A stretch of 64,000 nucleotides of DNA from Ehretia macrophylla. Taxonomy: Eukaryota > Streptophyta > Magnoliopsida > Boraginales > Ehretiaceae. Below the pieces are notes generated by a model, which ran no database searches, was not told where the DNA came from, and saw only the letters and a program-made list of their open reading frames with translations. Shown here in pieces: positions 13,840 through 24,769 of this stretch. The position numbers and the translations under genes were made by a program. Each line of letters starts with the position of its first letter. Within the stretch, counting starts at the first letter, position 1. Where the stretch lies: positions 62,259,850 through 62,323,849 of the forward strand of contig CM075770.1 of assembly GCA_037974665.1 (NCBI GenBank). Reading direction: 5' to 3'.

Positions 13840-16070
13840 TAGGTGCCTTTTTAGGTCATATCATTTCACATGAGGGAATATCTGTTGATCCTACTAAAAT
13901 TGATGTGGTTATGTCGTGGAAAAGACCTGAAACTGTCACGGAAGTCTGTAGTTTCTTGGGATTTGCGGGCTATTATAGGCGATTTGTTAAAGATTTTTCA
14001 AAGATTGTAGGACCTTTGACTACATTAACTCAGAAGAAAACTGTGTTTAATTGGGATGATAAATGTGAAGCTAGTTTCCAGGAGTTGAAAAAGAGACTTA
14101 CCACTGCACCTATCCTTGCTTTGCCTGAGGGGATTGAGAACTTGGTGATTTACAGTGATGATTCGAAAGAAGGCTTGGGTTGTGTCCTTATGCAAAATGG
14201 TAAAGTGATAGCATATGCCTCTAGGAAATTGAAACCATATGAACTCAATTATCCTACACATGATCTTGAGCTTGCAACTGTTGTCTTTGCTTTGAAAAAA
14301 TGACGTCATTATTTGTGGAGTAATAAATTTGAAATATTTACTGACCATAAAAGTTTAAAATACCTGTTTTCTCAAAAAGATCTGAATATGAGGCAAATTC
14401 GTTGGCTAGAACTGTTAAATGATTATAACTGTACCATTAGCTATTTGCCGGGAAAAGTTAATACTGTTGCAGATGCACTGAGCCGAAAAGCTTATGTGGC
14501 TAGTTTGATAATCAAGGACTGGGAGATTGTGGAAGAGTTATGTTTGTGGAAACCAGAGGCTTCTAGATCAGGTATTCAATTTGCTAGCCTACAAATCCAA
14601 TCTCTGTTGCTATCTAGAATCAGAGAAGCGCAACAATCAGATCCTCAGTTATTGAAGCTTTTAGAGAAATCAAAAGGGGGAGAGTCCGACTTCAAGTTGC
14701 ATGATGATGGACTTCTCAGGTACAGGAATATAATTTGCATTCCTAGTGGTCCAACTGTGAAAGATGAGATTCTTGCTGAGGCTCATAGTTCTAAATACAC
14801 AATTCATCCTGTAAGCACTAAAATGTACAGAGATTTAAAACATAATTTCTGGTGGAACAACATGAAGAGAGAGATAGCTGATTATGTAGCTAAGTGTTTG
14901 ACTTGCCAGAAAGTTAAGGCAGAACATTAGAGGCCGGCAGGATTGTTGCAACCATTGACGATTCCGGTATGGAAATCGGACCAGGTTACTATGCACCTTG
15001 TGTCGGATTTGCCAAGATCACCACGAGGTAATGATTCTGTGTGGGTTGTAGTAGATAGGTTGACGAAGAGTTCACATTTTATTGCTTCAAAGAAAACAGA
15101 TTCTCTTGATAAATTGGCCGAGTTATATGTTGAAAATATTGTGAGATTGCATGGAGTTCCATCTCAGATAGTGTCAGACTGGGATCCCAGGTTTACATCA
15201 CAGTTCTGGCAGAAACTACAAAAGGCTTTGGGGACTAATTTGAGTTTTAGTACTGCATATCACCCATAGATGGATGGCCAGTCAGAGAGGACTATCAGAA
15301 TACTAGAAGACATGTTGAGAGCTTGTGTTCTGGATTTTGGCAAGAATTGGGAGAAATACCTACCTTTAGCAGAGTTTGTTTCTAATAACAGTTATCAGGC
15401 TACTATTGGCATGGCACCCTACGAAGCACTTTACGGGCGGAAACGTAGGTCTCCGTTGTATTGGGATGAGGTAGGTGAGATGAAAACAGTTGATCCCGCT
15501 ATTCTTCCTGAGATGATCAAAATGGTGGACAATGTGAAACTTATAAAGAAAAGGATGCTTACAGCTCAGAGTCGACAGAAGAATTATGCTGATAGACGTC
15601 GATGGGATTTAGTATTTTCTAAGGGTGATCATGTATTCTTGAAAGTCTCACCGCGCAAAGGTTTGATTCGACATGGAAAAGGAGGTAAACTTAGTCCTAG
15701 ATACATGGGACCATTTGAAATCACTGAGAAGGTTGGGGATTTAGCTTACAGACTAGCATTACCTCCGAGTTTGGGCCGGATTCATAATGTTTTTCATGTG
15801 TCACTATTGAGGAAATATAATCCTGATCCGTCGCATATTATTGAGCCAGAACCGTTAGAGATTGATGAGTCTTTAGCATATGTTGAGAAACCTCTCCGAG
15901 TGGTTGACCAAAAGATTCAGGAACTTAGAACTAAAAGTATTCCTATGGTAAAAATTCTTTGGGATCATCATGGGGTTAAGGATGCCACTTGGGAGCAAGA
16001 AGATCAGATCAGAGAGAAGTATCCGAAACTCTTCGCCGAATCATGTAAGAATTGCGATGACGCAATTAGT
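13840..16070 (+). pseudogene. Element P pol remnant (RT end, RNase H, integrase, chromodomain)
   Basis: Read in pieces, the translation shows chromoviral parts in normal order. The tail of RT includes FLGHIIS near 13.85 kb. Ty3-type RNase H follows at about 14.1-14.5 kb, with the [15 protein letters not shown] block and [11 protein letters not shown]. The integrase zinc finger (HSSKYTIH, then CLTC) lies at about 14.78-14.92 kb and the integrase core at about 14.95-15.35 kb, with DGQSERT. The GPY/F module (RYMGPFEI) is at about 15.7 kb. A chromodomain-like end (VKILWDHHGVKDATWE) lies at about 15.94-16.03 kb. In the living family these parts copy the RNA genome and integrate the cDNA, and the chromodomain steers insertion to chromatin. 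Here it is a fossil with a few interruptions. Confidence 0.85.
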
Positions 16071-16072
16071 TT

Positions 16073-16085
16073 AAGGGGGAGAGGG
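16073..16085 (+). other. Polypurine tract of element P
   Basis: The purine run AAGGGGGAGAGGG lies directly before the LTR start TGTGACACCC. In this family such a tract primes plus-strand DNA synthesis. Its position fixes the left edge of the 3' LTR. Confidence 0.85.
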
Positions 16086-17567
16086 TGTGACACCCAAGAA
16101 TTCTACCATAAATTTATTTATAACCGTTGCATATCTATGTGCGCATTTCTATGTGCATCATCTTTCTTGGTTAATTGTTTTTATTATAGGGTATTATTCA
16201 TAATATTTTTGACTGTTTTAAAAGTTTGATTTCAAATTTTTCCTAGGTCATATGACATTTAAAAGGAACCGAGAAATTGTCATTTTGAACTTTCGGGCTT
16301 AGGAGCGTGCGTTTGAAAAATAGTTTGTGTCATTTGAATAGTGTTACGTACGTAACAACTTTAATTTTGAAATTGTTAACATTTGATTAGAGTTAAGTTC
16401 AATTGACCAATATTTTATAATGTTTGACTAACCAAACTCAGCCTATAATATCTATATTCATAACTTAAAACAAGACAAGTTTTTAGCTCATCAAAACAAT
16501 TGCAAAATTGCCAACTTTGTCCTCTCCTTGGCCGACCACTTCAAGAGGGAAAAGGGAGAAAAATTTCTTCTTCAACCTTGCATCTTGAACTCCTAGCTTG
16601 ATCTTAGGAGGGTTTTGAGCACCTAGGAGCTTCTCCTTCGCATCTTAACTTCATACAAGTGAGGGAGTTACATTATTTATGCATTTGAAGTTTTTGCTTA
16701 TATGTTGAAAATCTTGCTTTGTTAATTATAGCTACTCTACTTGTTATAAATGCTTTCTATGAGTTTATTGGTGCCTATAGAGTTAACTTTTATAGCTTGT
16801 TAGAAGATTATATGGTTGAATGCATATATTGATCAAAACAGATGATGAATAGTGCCTAGAATTAGGGTTTTGAGAAAAATTGCTAATTAGCTTGAATTGA
16901 GGCTTCAATTAGATGCTCTAGACCCTAGTGGAGTTAGTTGAAAAGTCACGTGAGGTTGAATCGTTCGAAACCGAGCTTAATTGCATAAATAGCCGACTTT
17001 AAAAAAGGGACTTTTCTCGTTAAGCAATCCGGGCAAGTTTGGGCACTGATTCGGGTATCCTTGGGCTAAGGAAGCACCTTTGGTGCTTTCGTTTTGCGGA
17101 AATGGGATTTGGTTAGTATAGTTGTAGTTCAAACCCATTCGGGGCCTTCCCGCACTTTTGTCTCTAAAATGAGTTTTTAGGATTCTAAAAGGTGTCTTTA
17201 GGCTTAATTAGGAATATAAAAAGATTATGATATGATTTGGAAATCTTGAACCACGCAGAGGAAAAAGAAAAGTTGGTTAAAGAAAGGGGAAAAATGGTTT
17301 TTAGTCATTTTAGTTGCATTTGGAACTTGTTGTGGGATTGTATTGTCTTGTATTACACATTCAAGATATAATTAAGCTTAATTGAGTAGTTTGTGGGAAT
17401 GATTCATGTTGATTGCTACTTTTGGAATCTTAATGCTATATCGTGCTTGAGTGAATTATATCGTGAATATATGTGAGGGCGGCCTAGTTTGTCGTCCCTC
17501 ATACGTGTTATATGATATCTTGATTGCTTGTGACTTGATCCGGGGTTGCGCAACCTTTGCGGACATG

Positions 17568-17572
17568 GTAGC
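17568..17572. repeat. Target-site duplication (left) of solo LTR Z
   Basis: GTAGC, matched exactly at 20022-20026 on the other side of the solo LTR. Five bases is the usual length for Ty3/gypsy integrases. Confidence 0.85.
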
Positions 17573-20021
17573 TATGAAACCCCACTTTTCTATCTTATCT
17601 CGTTTTGCGTGCTTTATCTCGTTTTGCGTGAATTAACCTGTCTATGTGCTATGTGACTTAGAATGTGGTAATTTTAGTATCAATACTCCTAGAACTTGCT
17701 AAGTGTGCATTCATGAAATTTTTATAAAAAACGGAGTCAGAAATTTTATCGTCGATTTTTAGTGAATAGTTTTTTCAAAACACTTCCGCTAAAATTTTGA
17801 AACTGGTCTTTTTAACCCTTCTAGACCTAGTCCACAAACTTTAATAGACATGTGTTTGATTAAAACGGTTTTAAAATCGGCTTAAGAATTTATTAGGGTT
17901 TTTACACCGACTTTTGTAAAAATCGAGTTTTAAGCCGACTCGAGTGAAATTGTTCGATTGTAAAAATTCTTGTCACCTAAAAATAACCTACTTGAGCTAT
18001 CTTGGGTGTTGAATAGTTGTTTTGAACTTTGGTGATCAATAACATGCATTTAAAGTCAAGAAAACACTAAAAATACTAAAGTTTCAACTTTGACTTTCAT
18101 TTAACTTGTTGACTTTCAAGCTTATATCACCAACACACACTCACAAAGCACAAAACACCCACAATTTCACACACATTTCTGAGAGGAAGAAGAGAGAAAA
18201 GAGTTTTCAAGGTTTTCAAAGCAAATTTTCAAAGAAAAACCTAGTTTTTGTCCGTAGAACTTCATGCCGAGTTGGATTCCGCTTGTTGGGCACGCATTGC
18301 ACGCATTCCTAGGATTTTATCGCATCAAAGGTGAGAGAAAAATTTTGGATCTCCAAACTCATTTTTATGTTTTTGCTCATAACTGCATTTTGAACCGTTA
18401 GAATGTTAATCTGATGTTAGATTATTGCTCCATGCATGCTAGGGATCGTTTAGGTGTATTACTACGAGATTTGAGTCATTGTAGCGAAATTATTTATTTT
18501 CGGTTATTTAAAGTTGATAGAATGGCTTTTTAAGGATTATTTTAAGTTGTTGTGGTTGGAATCGATTGTCGTCGTTTTCTAAAAATTTGTTAACTATGTG
18601 GTAACGGTGTTATAATGCCGAATTTTCGATTACGATGTTTGGGTGAAAATTCAGAAATTTCAGCCTAGGTACCTTGAGGTTTTAGGGTTGTTGGGCTTGA
18701 TTTTGAGGTGTCTTTGTTGGTTTCCGAGAGGGCTAATGTAGTTGATCGAGTGGGTGAGTGTTTGAAACTAATTTGGGGCTGTTTGGATTAGTAGAATGTA
18801 AGATATGATTATTTGAAGTTTAGGTTATCTTTCTTTAAATTATTGAATTGAGCCTTAGTTGATCGGGTGTGGTTTGAGTGATTGAATGGTGAGTTGTTGA
18901 TGGGTAAACTAGGGTTTGATTGTGTGTTTAATGCATGTTCGGTTGGATGGCCTACTTTGTCATCTAACTTAGTTATTTGTTGTTAAATTGATTATTGATG
19001 TTATTATGATGATAATATGATTATTGATGATGATTGATGATTATTGATTGATGATTGATGCCGGGAGGTAGGCAGTTCTGTTAGACTGTCCTCCTGTGAA
19101 TGATTGATGTTTATTATTATTGTTGAGTCTTTGGTATGTGTGTGCCACCTCTCGGCAGCATCGGGCTGTCGGGTTGATAATGGCATGACTACCAGAGACT
19201 GCCTCCAGCTCGTATGACGGAGGTGTCATGGAGGGAGAGGTTATTGGGGTACCTCGGGTGTGTGAGTTTATGGGAGTCACAAGAAGGCTGTTATGATCAT
19301 GATGGTGATTGGAGCTACACCAACTAGTGTATCCTTTATTGAATGGTCATTATAGATTATGTGATGATAGTATTATTGATGTTATTGTGTGTTTACTTGC
19401 TCAAAGGATTAAATCCAAGGAGCATAGTGAATACTGTAGAGATCTATCGGATCCTCGCTGGGCTTATTTTATATAAGCTCACTCTCTATTATTGCATGCC
19501 TACAGGTGTACTTTCGTAGGATTACGGGTACGTGCTTCCTGAAGAGGAGAATGTGGAAAATGTGCCTTACGTGGATGAGTCTTATGTTCCGGAGTCTTAT
19601 CCTTGATGTTGCATTGTTTTACTATCTTGTAAATTAACTTAGTAGACTTTTATATGCTTTGTAGTTCATAATGTAAAAGATGTTGAAAAGTTAATGAATT
19701 AGTCGATGCTGTCTTAGTAGCCTTTCTTTTGTTTATGATTAAGTTGCTAGATTGGCTCATTATGTTCTTGGTAATGTATATTAAAGGTTCATGTATTATG
19801 TTGGAACGGAGGCGTATAACGAGGAATGTTTATTGTATAATATGGTTATGATGTATGTTGTTATTTTATTGAGGAGTTGTTTGTTGTATGGTTTGTGGAG
19901 TTGATGTATGATGTCTAATGAGGTTGGTTTAGAGCCTCGGTATCCTATTTACTGTCGTTATACTGCTGAAATTTCGTTGCGTCCTGACTGATCGTAGGTG
20001 GGATCGAGTTGGGGCGTGACA
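17573..20021 (+). mobile_element. Solo LTR Z nested in element P's LTR
   Basis: A 2,449-bp LTR with no internal region, starting TATGAAACCCC and ending GGGGCGTGACA. It is flanked by the perfect 5-bp direct repeat GTAGC (17568-17572 and 20022-20026). Removing it together with one GTAGC rejoins P's LTR at a sensible point, after the GGTTGCGCAACC landmark. The start differs slightly from the usual TGTGACACCC. A solo LTR with a target duplication is the normal product of recombination between the two LTRs of a full element, so a whole copy once sat here. It is a different subfamily from P and M. A low-complexity GATGATT tract lies at 18988-19060. Confidence 0.85.
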
Positions 20022-20026
20022 GTAGC
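20022..20026. repeat. Target-site duplication (right) of solo LTR Z
   Basis: GTAGC, the right-hand partner of 17568-17572. P's LTR resumes after it. Confidence 0.85.
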
Positions 20027-20985
20027 GTCGAGAAACACGGGCAGCGTCGGGCTTACCGTGCTCCCTCGACTACCATGGTGCCTATTCCCTTTCTCGCTGA
20101 GGCATACTCACTACCCTAGAGGCGTGGTTCACCTGCTGGGCATGGACCTACCTCGGGAGAAAGGGTCGTAGGATCAGGATACATCCGGAGTATCCCAATT
20201 GTTGGTTCTTGGGGTTTGCCGGCATGTTCGTGATGCTCGTGGTTCGTGGCTCGTGAGTGAAGACTTGGAAGTGGAACCTTATCCTTTTTAAAAGTGATTA
20301 ATTGCTTGGTTTATTATCTTGTTGGTTTATGTGGCTTATATATGTTTCCTTGTGCTTGCATATCATATTGCACGTTGGTATGTTGCATCACCTCCCTCGC
20401 TGAGCAACATTGTTGCTCACTCCTCATTTGAATGTTTCAGGAGAAGCTGAGGTGAATCCCCAGCTGTTAGAAGTAGAAGAAGAAGAAGAAGTTCACGTAG
20501 ATCAGAATCCGTGACTTTGTGTGCTAAGGTGGATCCTATGTGCAACTTGTGTGAAGTTCATGTTAAATATTGTATTTTGAGACCTTGGGGTCTTGTGTAT
20601 ATATTTAGTTGTTTTAGTCTTGAATGTTAGAGAAAGATGATGGATTGTAATAATGGATTCTAGACTTTATTTTCTCTTGCATGCTTGGAGTGTTGTTGTC
20701 TTACCCATGAAACTTAAAATTATATAGTATCTAACTACTTATGGCTAAAATCAACTTATCTCGCATGCTTGTGTGCTTAAGTAGATTGTTGTTGTTCCAA
20801 GGCTCGAATGGCCTTGTGATTTTGTTTTGGCTTTTGAGATATTAGAAGATAAGTTGTTGTTTATAGTTCAAATGTCTTGGGTGACTATTTGCAGGTAACC
20901 GTTTTGTCCTTGGTACAGAGGAGACTTTATCCGAGTGACGGGTCCGAGTCTGACTTTAGCGTGACGTTGGGTTCGGGGCGTTACA

Positions 20986-21826
20986 CCTAAAGCATCTATT
21001 AGGAGTGTTGAATCAAGCTAATATGTGCAATTACACAAAACCCTAGAAAAACGTCACTATTCACCTCATAAATCAAACTAACGATTCTAACTATTTAAAA
21101 GGCGAAACAATGGCTCAAATATGTTCTCTAGCACTCATATACAAGGTATAATAGCATATATAAGCAATACAACAACATTTGGACACATTTTAACAAATCA
21201 AGAAATTGACAACTATTTTAAAATGCGAAAATAAGCCATGAAATCCCTCACCAATGCGCGTAGGAGCACCTAGGAAGCTTGCACACACCCTAAACCACTT
21301 GCTCTAGGCTTGGCTTGGCTTGGTTTGAAGGGTTGAAGAGCAAAAATCACCTTTTCCCCTCACCTTGAAGCTCTCGGCCCTTGCACAGTAATTTCTGCAC
21401 TATTTTTTTCTTTTGTTTTGTGTTTTAATGAGCTTAGGTGAATTATATAAGGTTAAGTTGAGGTGGGGTCAAGTTTGGGTATTTAAAAGGTCACTAGAAT
21501 GCGCGTTATTAACTTCAAAACGAGCCTAAGGTGAAAAGTAATGTTAGTTATTTAAATCTCTAAGTTTATTACGTAATACTATTCACTTAACTACTAAAAA
21601 TATTTTCTAAATGAGCTCTCCTATCGCCTCTAGCTCAATTGCACATTTTCCGCACTCCTCTAACAATTAATGTGATTTAATAAAAATGCTAATTCACTAA
21701 TAGAATATAGTTTGAAAATGAGATGAATAGTAGCTAAAGAAGACAGTTAATAAAGCACAGAAGGAATTGCGCAAACAATGGATGCATCAGTTAATGAATG
21801 TACGGCTAAAAATCTCGGGCGTCACA
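20986..21826 (-). mobile_element. 3' LTR remnant of element M
   Basis: This stretch matches 29213-30055 almost base for base, so it is the U3-side third of M's 3' LTR. The remaining 1.57 kb is not present to the left, where element P's LTR end lies instead. Both copies carry a TATA-like TTATATAA tract on the minus strand (21442-21450 here). Confidence 0.9.
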
Positions 21827-21830
21827 TCAT

Positions 21831-21840
21831 CTCCCCCTTA
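21831..21840 (-). other. Polypurine tract of element M
   Basis: On the minus strand the run TAAGGGGGAG is followed by ATGA and then the LTR start TGTGACGCCCGAG. It is the counterpart of P's tract at 16073. Confidence 0.85.
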
Positions 21841-22174
21841 AACTAATTGCGTCCAAGCAATTCTTACATGGATCGGCGAATAACTCTGGATAGCGTTCTC
21901 GCATCTGATCATCTCTCTCCCATGTAGTATCCTCTAACCCGTGATGATCCCACAAGACTTTAACCATAGGAATGCTTTTGGTCCTCAGCTCCTAAACTTT
22001 CTGATCAACAATTCGAAGAGGTTTCTCTGTGTACGTCAAAGTCTCACTAATCTCTAAAGGCTCGGGCTCAAGAATATGAGAGGGATCTGGTTGATACTTC
22101 CGAAGTATAGAAACATGGAAGACATATGAATTCTGCCCAGGCTAGGAGGCAAAGCTAGTCGATAAGCCAAATCA

Positions 22175-22179
22175 CCAAT
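22175..22179. repeat. Target-site duplication (left) of the TRIM
   Basis: CCAAT, repeated exactly at 22925-22929. It shows that the three-LTR structure is bounded as one insertion. Confidence 0.88.
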
Positions 22180-22398
22180 TGTAACGACCCGATCACTATT
22201 CCTACAGGGGGCGCACGAGTCGATACTACCAGAATATTGTCCGCTTTGAGCAAGCCCCGAAGGGAACCAATACTCTCACGGTTTTGTTCTCCACGTGGTC
22301 TCCCACGTGAAAAGCGCTCCTGGCTGTTACAAGGACTTGAACCTTTATAACCAGCTGTACCACTTCCTAATTTTTCGATGTGGGATTGTGTTACCACA

Positions 22399-22412
22399 CT
22401 CCACCCCCCTTA
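22399..22412 (-). other. TRIM polypurine tract
   Basis: The minus strand reads TAAGGGGGGTGGAG directly before the LTR start TGTGGTAACAC, the expected place for the plus-strand primer. Confidence 0.8.
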
Positions 22413-22465
22413 AGAGGCACGCGCCCTCGCGGGCTAACGTCACAACGCCACGGTCGCCCGTGGTA

Positions 22466-22478
22466 GGCTCTGATACCA
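22466..22478 (-). other. TRIM primer-binding site (initiator Met tRNA)
   Basis: The minus strand reads TGGTATCAGAGCC, the standard plant site complementary to the 3' end of initiator methionine tRNA. It lies two bases after the LTR end. This is the strongest single sign that the unit is an LTR element and not a plain tandem repeat. Confidence 0.92.
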
Positions 22479-22924
22479 TTTGTGACATCCCGATCACCAT
22501 TCTCACAGGGGGCGCACGAGTCAATACTACCAGAATATTGTCCGCTTTGAGCAAGCCCCGAAGGGAACCAATACTCTCACGGTTTTGTTCTCCACGTGGT
22601 CTCCCACGTGAAAAGTGCTCCTGGCTGTTACAAGGACTTGAACCTTTATAACCAACTGTACCACTTCCTAATTTTTCGATGTGGGATTGTGTTACCACAC
22701 TGATTTGTAACGACCCGATCACCATTCCCACAGGGGGCGCACGAGTCGATACTACCAGAATATTGTCCACTTTGAGCAAGCCCCAAAGGGAACCAATACT
22801 CTCACGGTTTTGTTCTCCACGTGGTCTCCCACGTGAAAAGCGCTCCTGGCTGTTACAAGGACTTGAACCTTTATAACCAGCTGTACCACTTCCTAATTTT
22901 TCGATGTGGGATTGTGTTACCACA

Positions 22925-22929
22925 CCAAT
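22925..22929. repeat. Target-site duplication (right) of the TRIM
   Basis: CCAAT, the partner of 22175-22179. M's integrase sequence resumes here. Confidence 0.88.
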
Positions 22930-24264
22930 GGTTTCAGTTATCTCAAATGGTCCCACATAACGAGGACTGAGTTTACCTCCTTTACCATGCCGAATCAAAC
23001 CTTTACGAGGAGAAATTTTCAGAAATACTCGATCCCTAACGGCAAATTTCAGATCACGACGGCATCTATATGCATAACTCTTTTGCCGACTCTGTGCTGT
23101 AAGCATTCTTTTTCTGATAAGCTAAACATTATCAATCATTCTGTTCATCTCTGGCAATAAAGTAGGATCAATAGATTTCGACTCTCCAACTTCATCCCAA
23201 TATAAATGAGATCTGGATTTTCGCCCATACCAAGGCTCATATAGTGCCATACTGATAGTAGCTTGATAACTGTTGTTATAAGCAAATTCTGCAAGAGGTA
23301 AGTATTTCTACCAACTCTTACCGAAATCCAAAATGCACGCTCGGAGCATATCCTCAAGTATTAAGATAGTTCTTTCAGATTGTCCATCAGTTTGAGGATG
23401 ATGAGAAGTATTGAAGTTCAATGTCGTGCCCAAAGCCTTCTGAATCTTCTGCCAAAACTGAGATGTGAATCTGGGATCTTTATCTGACACAATACTCTTA
23501 GGAATTCTATGAAGTCTAACAATATTCTCAACATTAATTTCAGCCAATCGATCAAGAGATTCAGTTTTCTTAGTAGCAATAAAATGAGAGGTTTTGGTCA
23601 ATCTATCCACAACAACCCAGACTGAATCATGACCCCTTGAAGACCGCGGTAAATCTGACACGAAATCCATGGTAATGTGGTCCCATTTCCAAACAGGAAT
23701 AGCCAAAGGCTGCAACAACCCTGCTGGTCTCTGATGTTCAGCTTTAACTTTCTCACAGGTAAGACATTTAGCAACATATTCAGCAATCTCTCTCTTTATG
23801 TTGTTCCACCAGTAGTTCTGTTTCAGATCTCTATACATCTTGGTACTACCTGGATGGATAGTATACTTAGAATTATGAGCCTCTGCAAGAATTTATTTCT
23901 TTAAAGATGGCTCAGAAGGAATGCAAATTCTACCTTTGAATTTAAGAAGACCATCATCATGCAATTTGAAATCTGACTTTCCCCCTTTTGACTTTTCTAA
24001 GACCTTCATCAACTGCGGGTCAGCCTGTTGAGCTTCTCGAATCCTGGATAATAATAGAGATTGAACATGCAAACTTGCAAATTGAACACCAGAATCTGAA
24101 ATGTTGGGCCTCCATAAACATAATTCCTCCATGAACTCCCATTTTTTTATGATTAGACTAACAACTGTAGCCTTTCGGCTTAAGGCATCAGCAACAATAT
24201 TAGCCTTACCTGGCAGATAATTGATAATACAATTATAATCCTCAAGCAACTCCAACCAACGCCT

Positions 24265-24744
24265 CTACCTCATATTCAACTCTTTCTGAGAGAAGAGATA
24301 TTTCAGACTCTTGTGATCAGTAAAGATTTCAAATTTATTACCCCAAAGATAATGACGCCATTTCTTTAACGCAAAGATGATAGCTGCAAGCTCGAGATCA
24401 TGCGTCGGGTAATTAAGTTCATAAGGTTTCAGTTTTCCAGAAGCATAAGCGATAACTCTCCTATTCTGCATCAATACACAGCCCAAACCTTTCTTAGAAG
24501 CATCATTATAGATTACCAGATTATCGGTACCCTCAGGTAGAGCAAGAATAAGAGCTGTGGTTAATCTCTTCTTTAATTCCTGGAAGCTAGCCTCACATTT
24601 CTCATTCCAGTCAAATATAGTCTTCTTCCGAGTGAGTTGAGTCAAAGGTCCAGCAATTTTAGAGAAATCCTTGACAAACCTTCTGTAATAACCCGCTAAA
24701 CCCAGAAAACTGCGAATTTCTGTAACAGTCTCCGGCCGTTCCAT
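24265..24744 (-). pseudogene. RNase H region of element M
   Basis: It starts with the linker [20 protein letters not shown]. The RNase H fold follows: [18 protein letters not shown], [20 protein letters not shown], [17 protein letters not shown] and [16 protein letters not shown]. It is nearly the same as the corresponding part of element P at 13.9-14.4 kb. In the family it removes RNA from the RNA:DNA hybrid. Confidence 0.88.
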
Positions 24745-24769
24745 GCCATGACAACCTCAATCTTTGCTA

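Larger units (their letters stand above)
13840..20985 (+). mobile_element. Element P: 5'-truncated Ty3/gypsy chromovirus (Tekay-like)
   Basis: A fossil plus-strand LTR retrotransposon. What survives is the 3' half of pol, a polypurine tract and a 3' LTR ending GGGGCGTTACA at 20985. The order end of RT, RNase H, integrase, GPY/F module, chromodomain places it in the chromoviruses; the C-terminal sequence and LTR length suggest Tekay/Del. Its LTR is about 2.45 kb after removing the nested solo LTR. It is broken: it lacks its own 5' LTR, gag, protease and most of RT, and the remaining coding part carries a few further interruptions. It ends exactly where the remnant LTR of element M starts, which suggests it inserted into M and is the younger of the two. 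Confidence 0.8.
16086..20985 (+). mobile_element. 3' LTR of element P, split by solo LTR Z
   Basis: The LTR runs from TGTGACACCC (16086) to GGGGCGTTACA (20985). It is interrupted at 17572/20027, and the two parts total about 2,446 bp, close to M's LTR (2,415 bp) and solo LTR Z (2,449 bp). The right part (20027-20985) aligns by landmarks with the corresponding part of M's LTR: GGTCGTAGGAT, ACATCCGG, the GCTGAGCAAC / TTGCTCA pair, CCCCAGCT, and an end rich in GGTCCGAGTC-like text. P and M therefore belong to related subfamilies. A short GAA run lies at 20470-20491. I see no coding content. Confidence 0.8.
22180..22924 (-). mobile_element. TRIM element with three LTRs
   Basis: Three copies of a 219-bp LTR (22180-22398, 22481-22699, 22706-22924). 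On the minus strand they begin TGTGGTAACACAATCCC and end in TTACA or TCACA. Between the first and second is an 82-bp internal region with only a polypurine tract and a primer site. Six bases separate the second and third. The whole is flanked by CCAAT on both sides (22175-22179, 22925-22929), a 5-bp target duplication. TRIMs are short non-coding LTR elements moved by enzymes of other elements. By eye the outer LTRs differ at about 4 sites and the middle one from either at about 9. I see no 5S rRNA signature, so I do not call it Cassandra. Confidence 0.9.
21850..24250 (-). pseudogene. Integrase and chromodomain region of element M (with TRIM inside)
   Basis: The linker [16 protein letters not shown] lies near 24.2 kb. 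The integrase zinc finger (CLTCEKVKAEH) is near 23.75 kb. The core holds WKWDHITMDFVSDLPRSS, VDRLTKTSHFI, IVSDKDPRFTSQFWQ and HPQTDGQSERT, at about 23.4-23.7 kb. The GPY/F module (RYVGPFEI) lies near 22.95 kb, just right of the TRIM. The module's tail and the chromodomain-like end lie left of the TRIM, at about 21.85-22.17 kb. Integrase inserts the cDNA; in chromoviruses the chromodomain biases insertion toward particular chromatin. The region is broken by several changes and by the TRIM. Confidence 0.82.

Noticed and set aside
19004-19280. Overlapping minus-strand frames rich in Asn, Ile and Ser
   Set aside because: They come from a low-complexity GATGATT tract in the solo LTR.
11722-20985. 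A single large element bounded by TGTAACGCCCC and GGGGCGTTACA, which are reverse complements
   Set aside because: These are the ends of two oppositely oriented LTRs. The sequences inside them do not match, so they are not one element's inverted ends.
22180-22924. Possible Cassandra element with 5S rRNA-like LTR
   Set aside because: The size and primer site would fit, but I cannot see the 5S internal promoter boxes in the 219-bp LTR.
22180-22924. Possible CRISPR-like or simple tandem array because of three near-identical copies
   Set aside because: Unequal spacers of 82 and 6 bp, a perfect initiator-Met primer site, a polypurine tract and a target duplication identify an LTR element.
22155-23106. 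Long open frames running through the TRIM copies and into integrase sequence
   Set aside because: They are chance read-through over three copies of the same non-coding LTR. The TRIM has no coding capacity.
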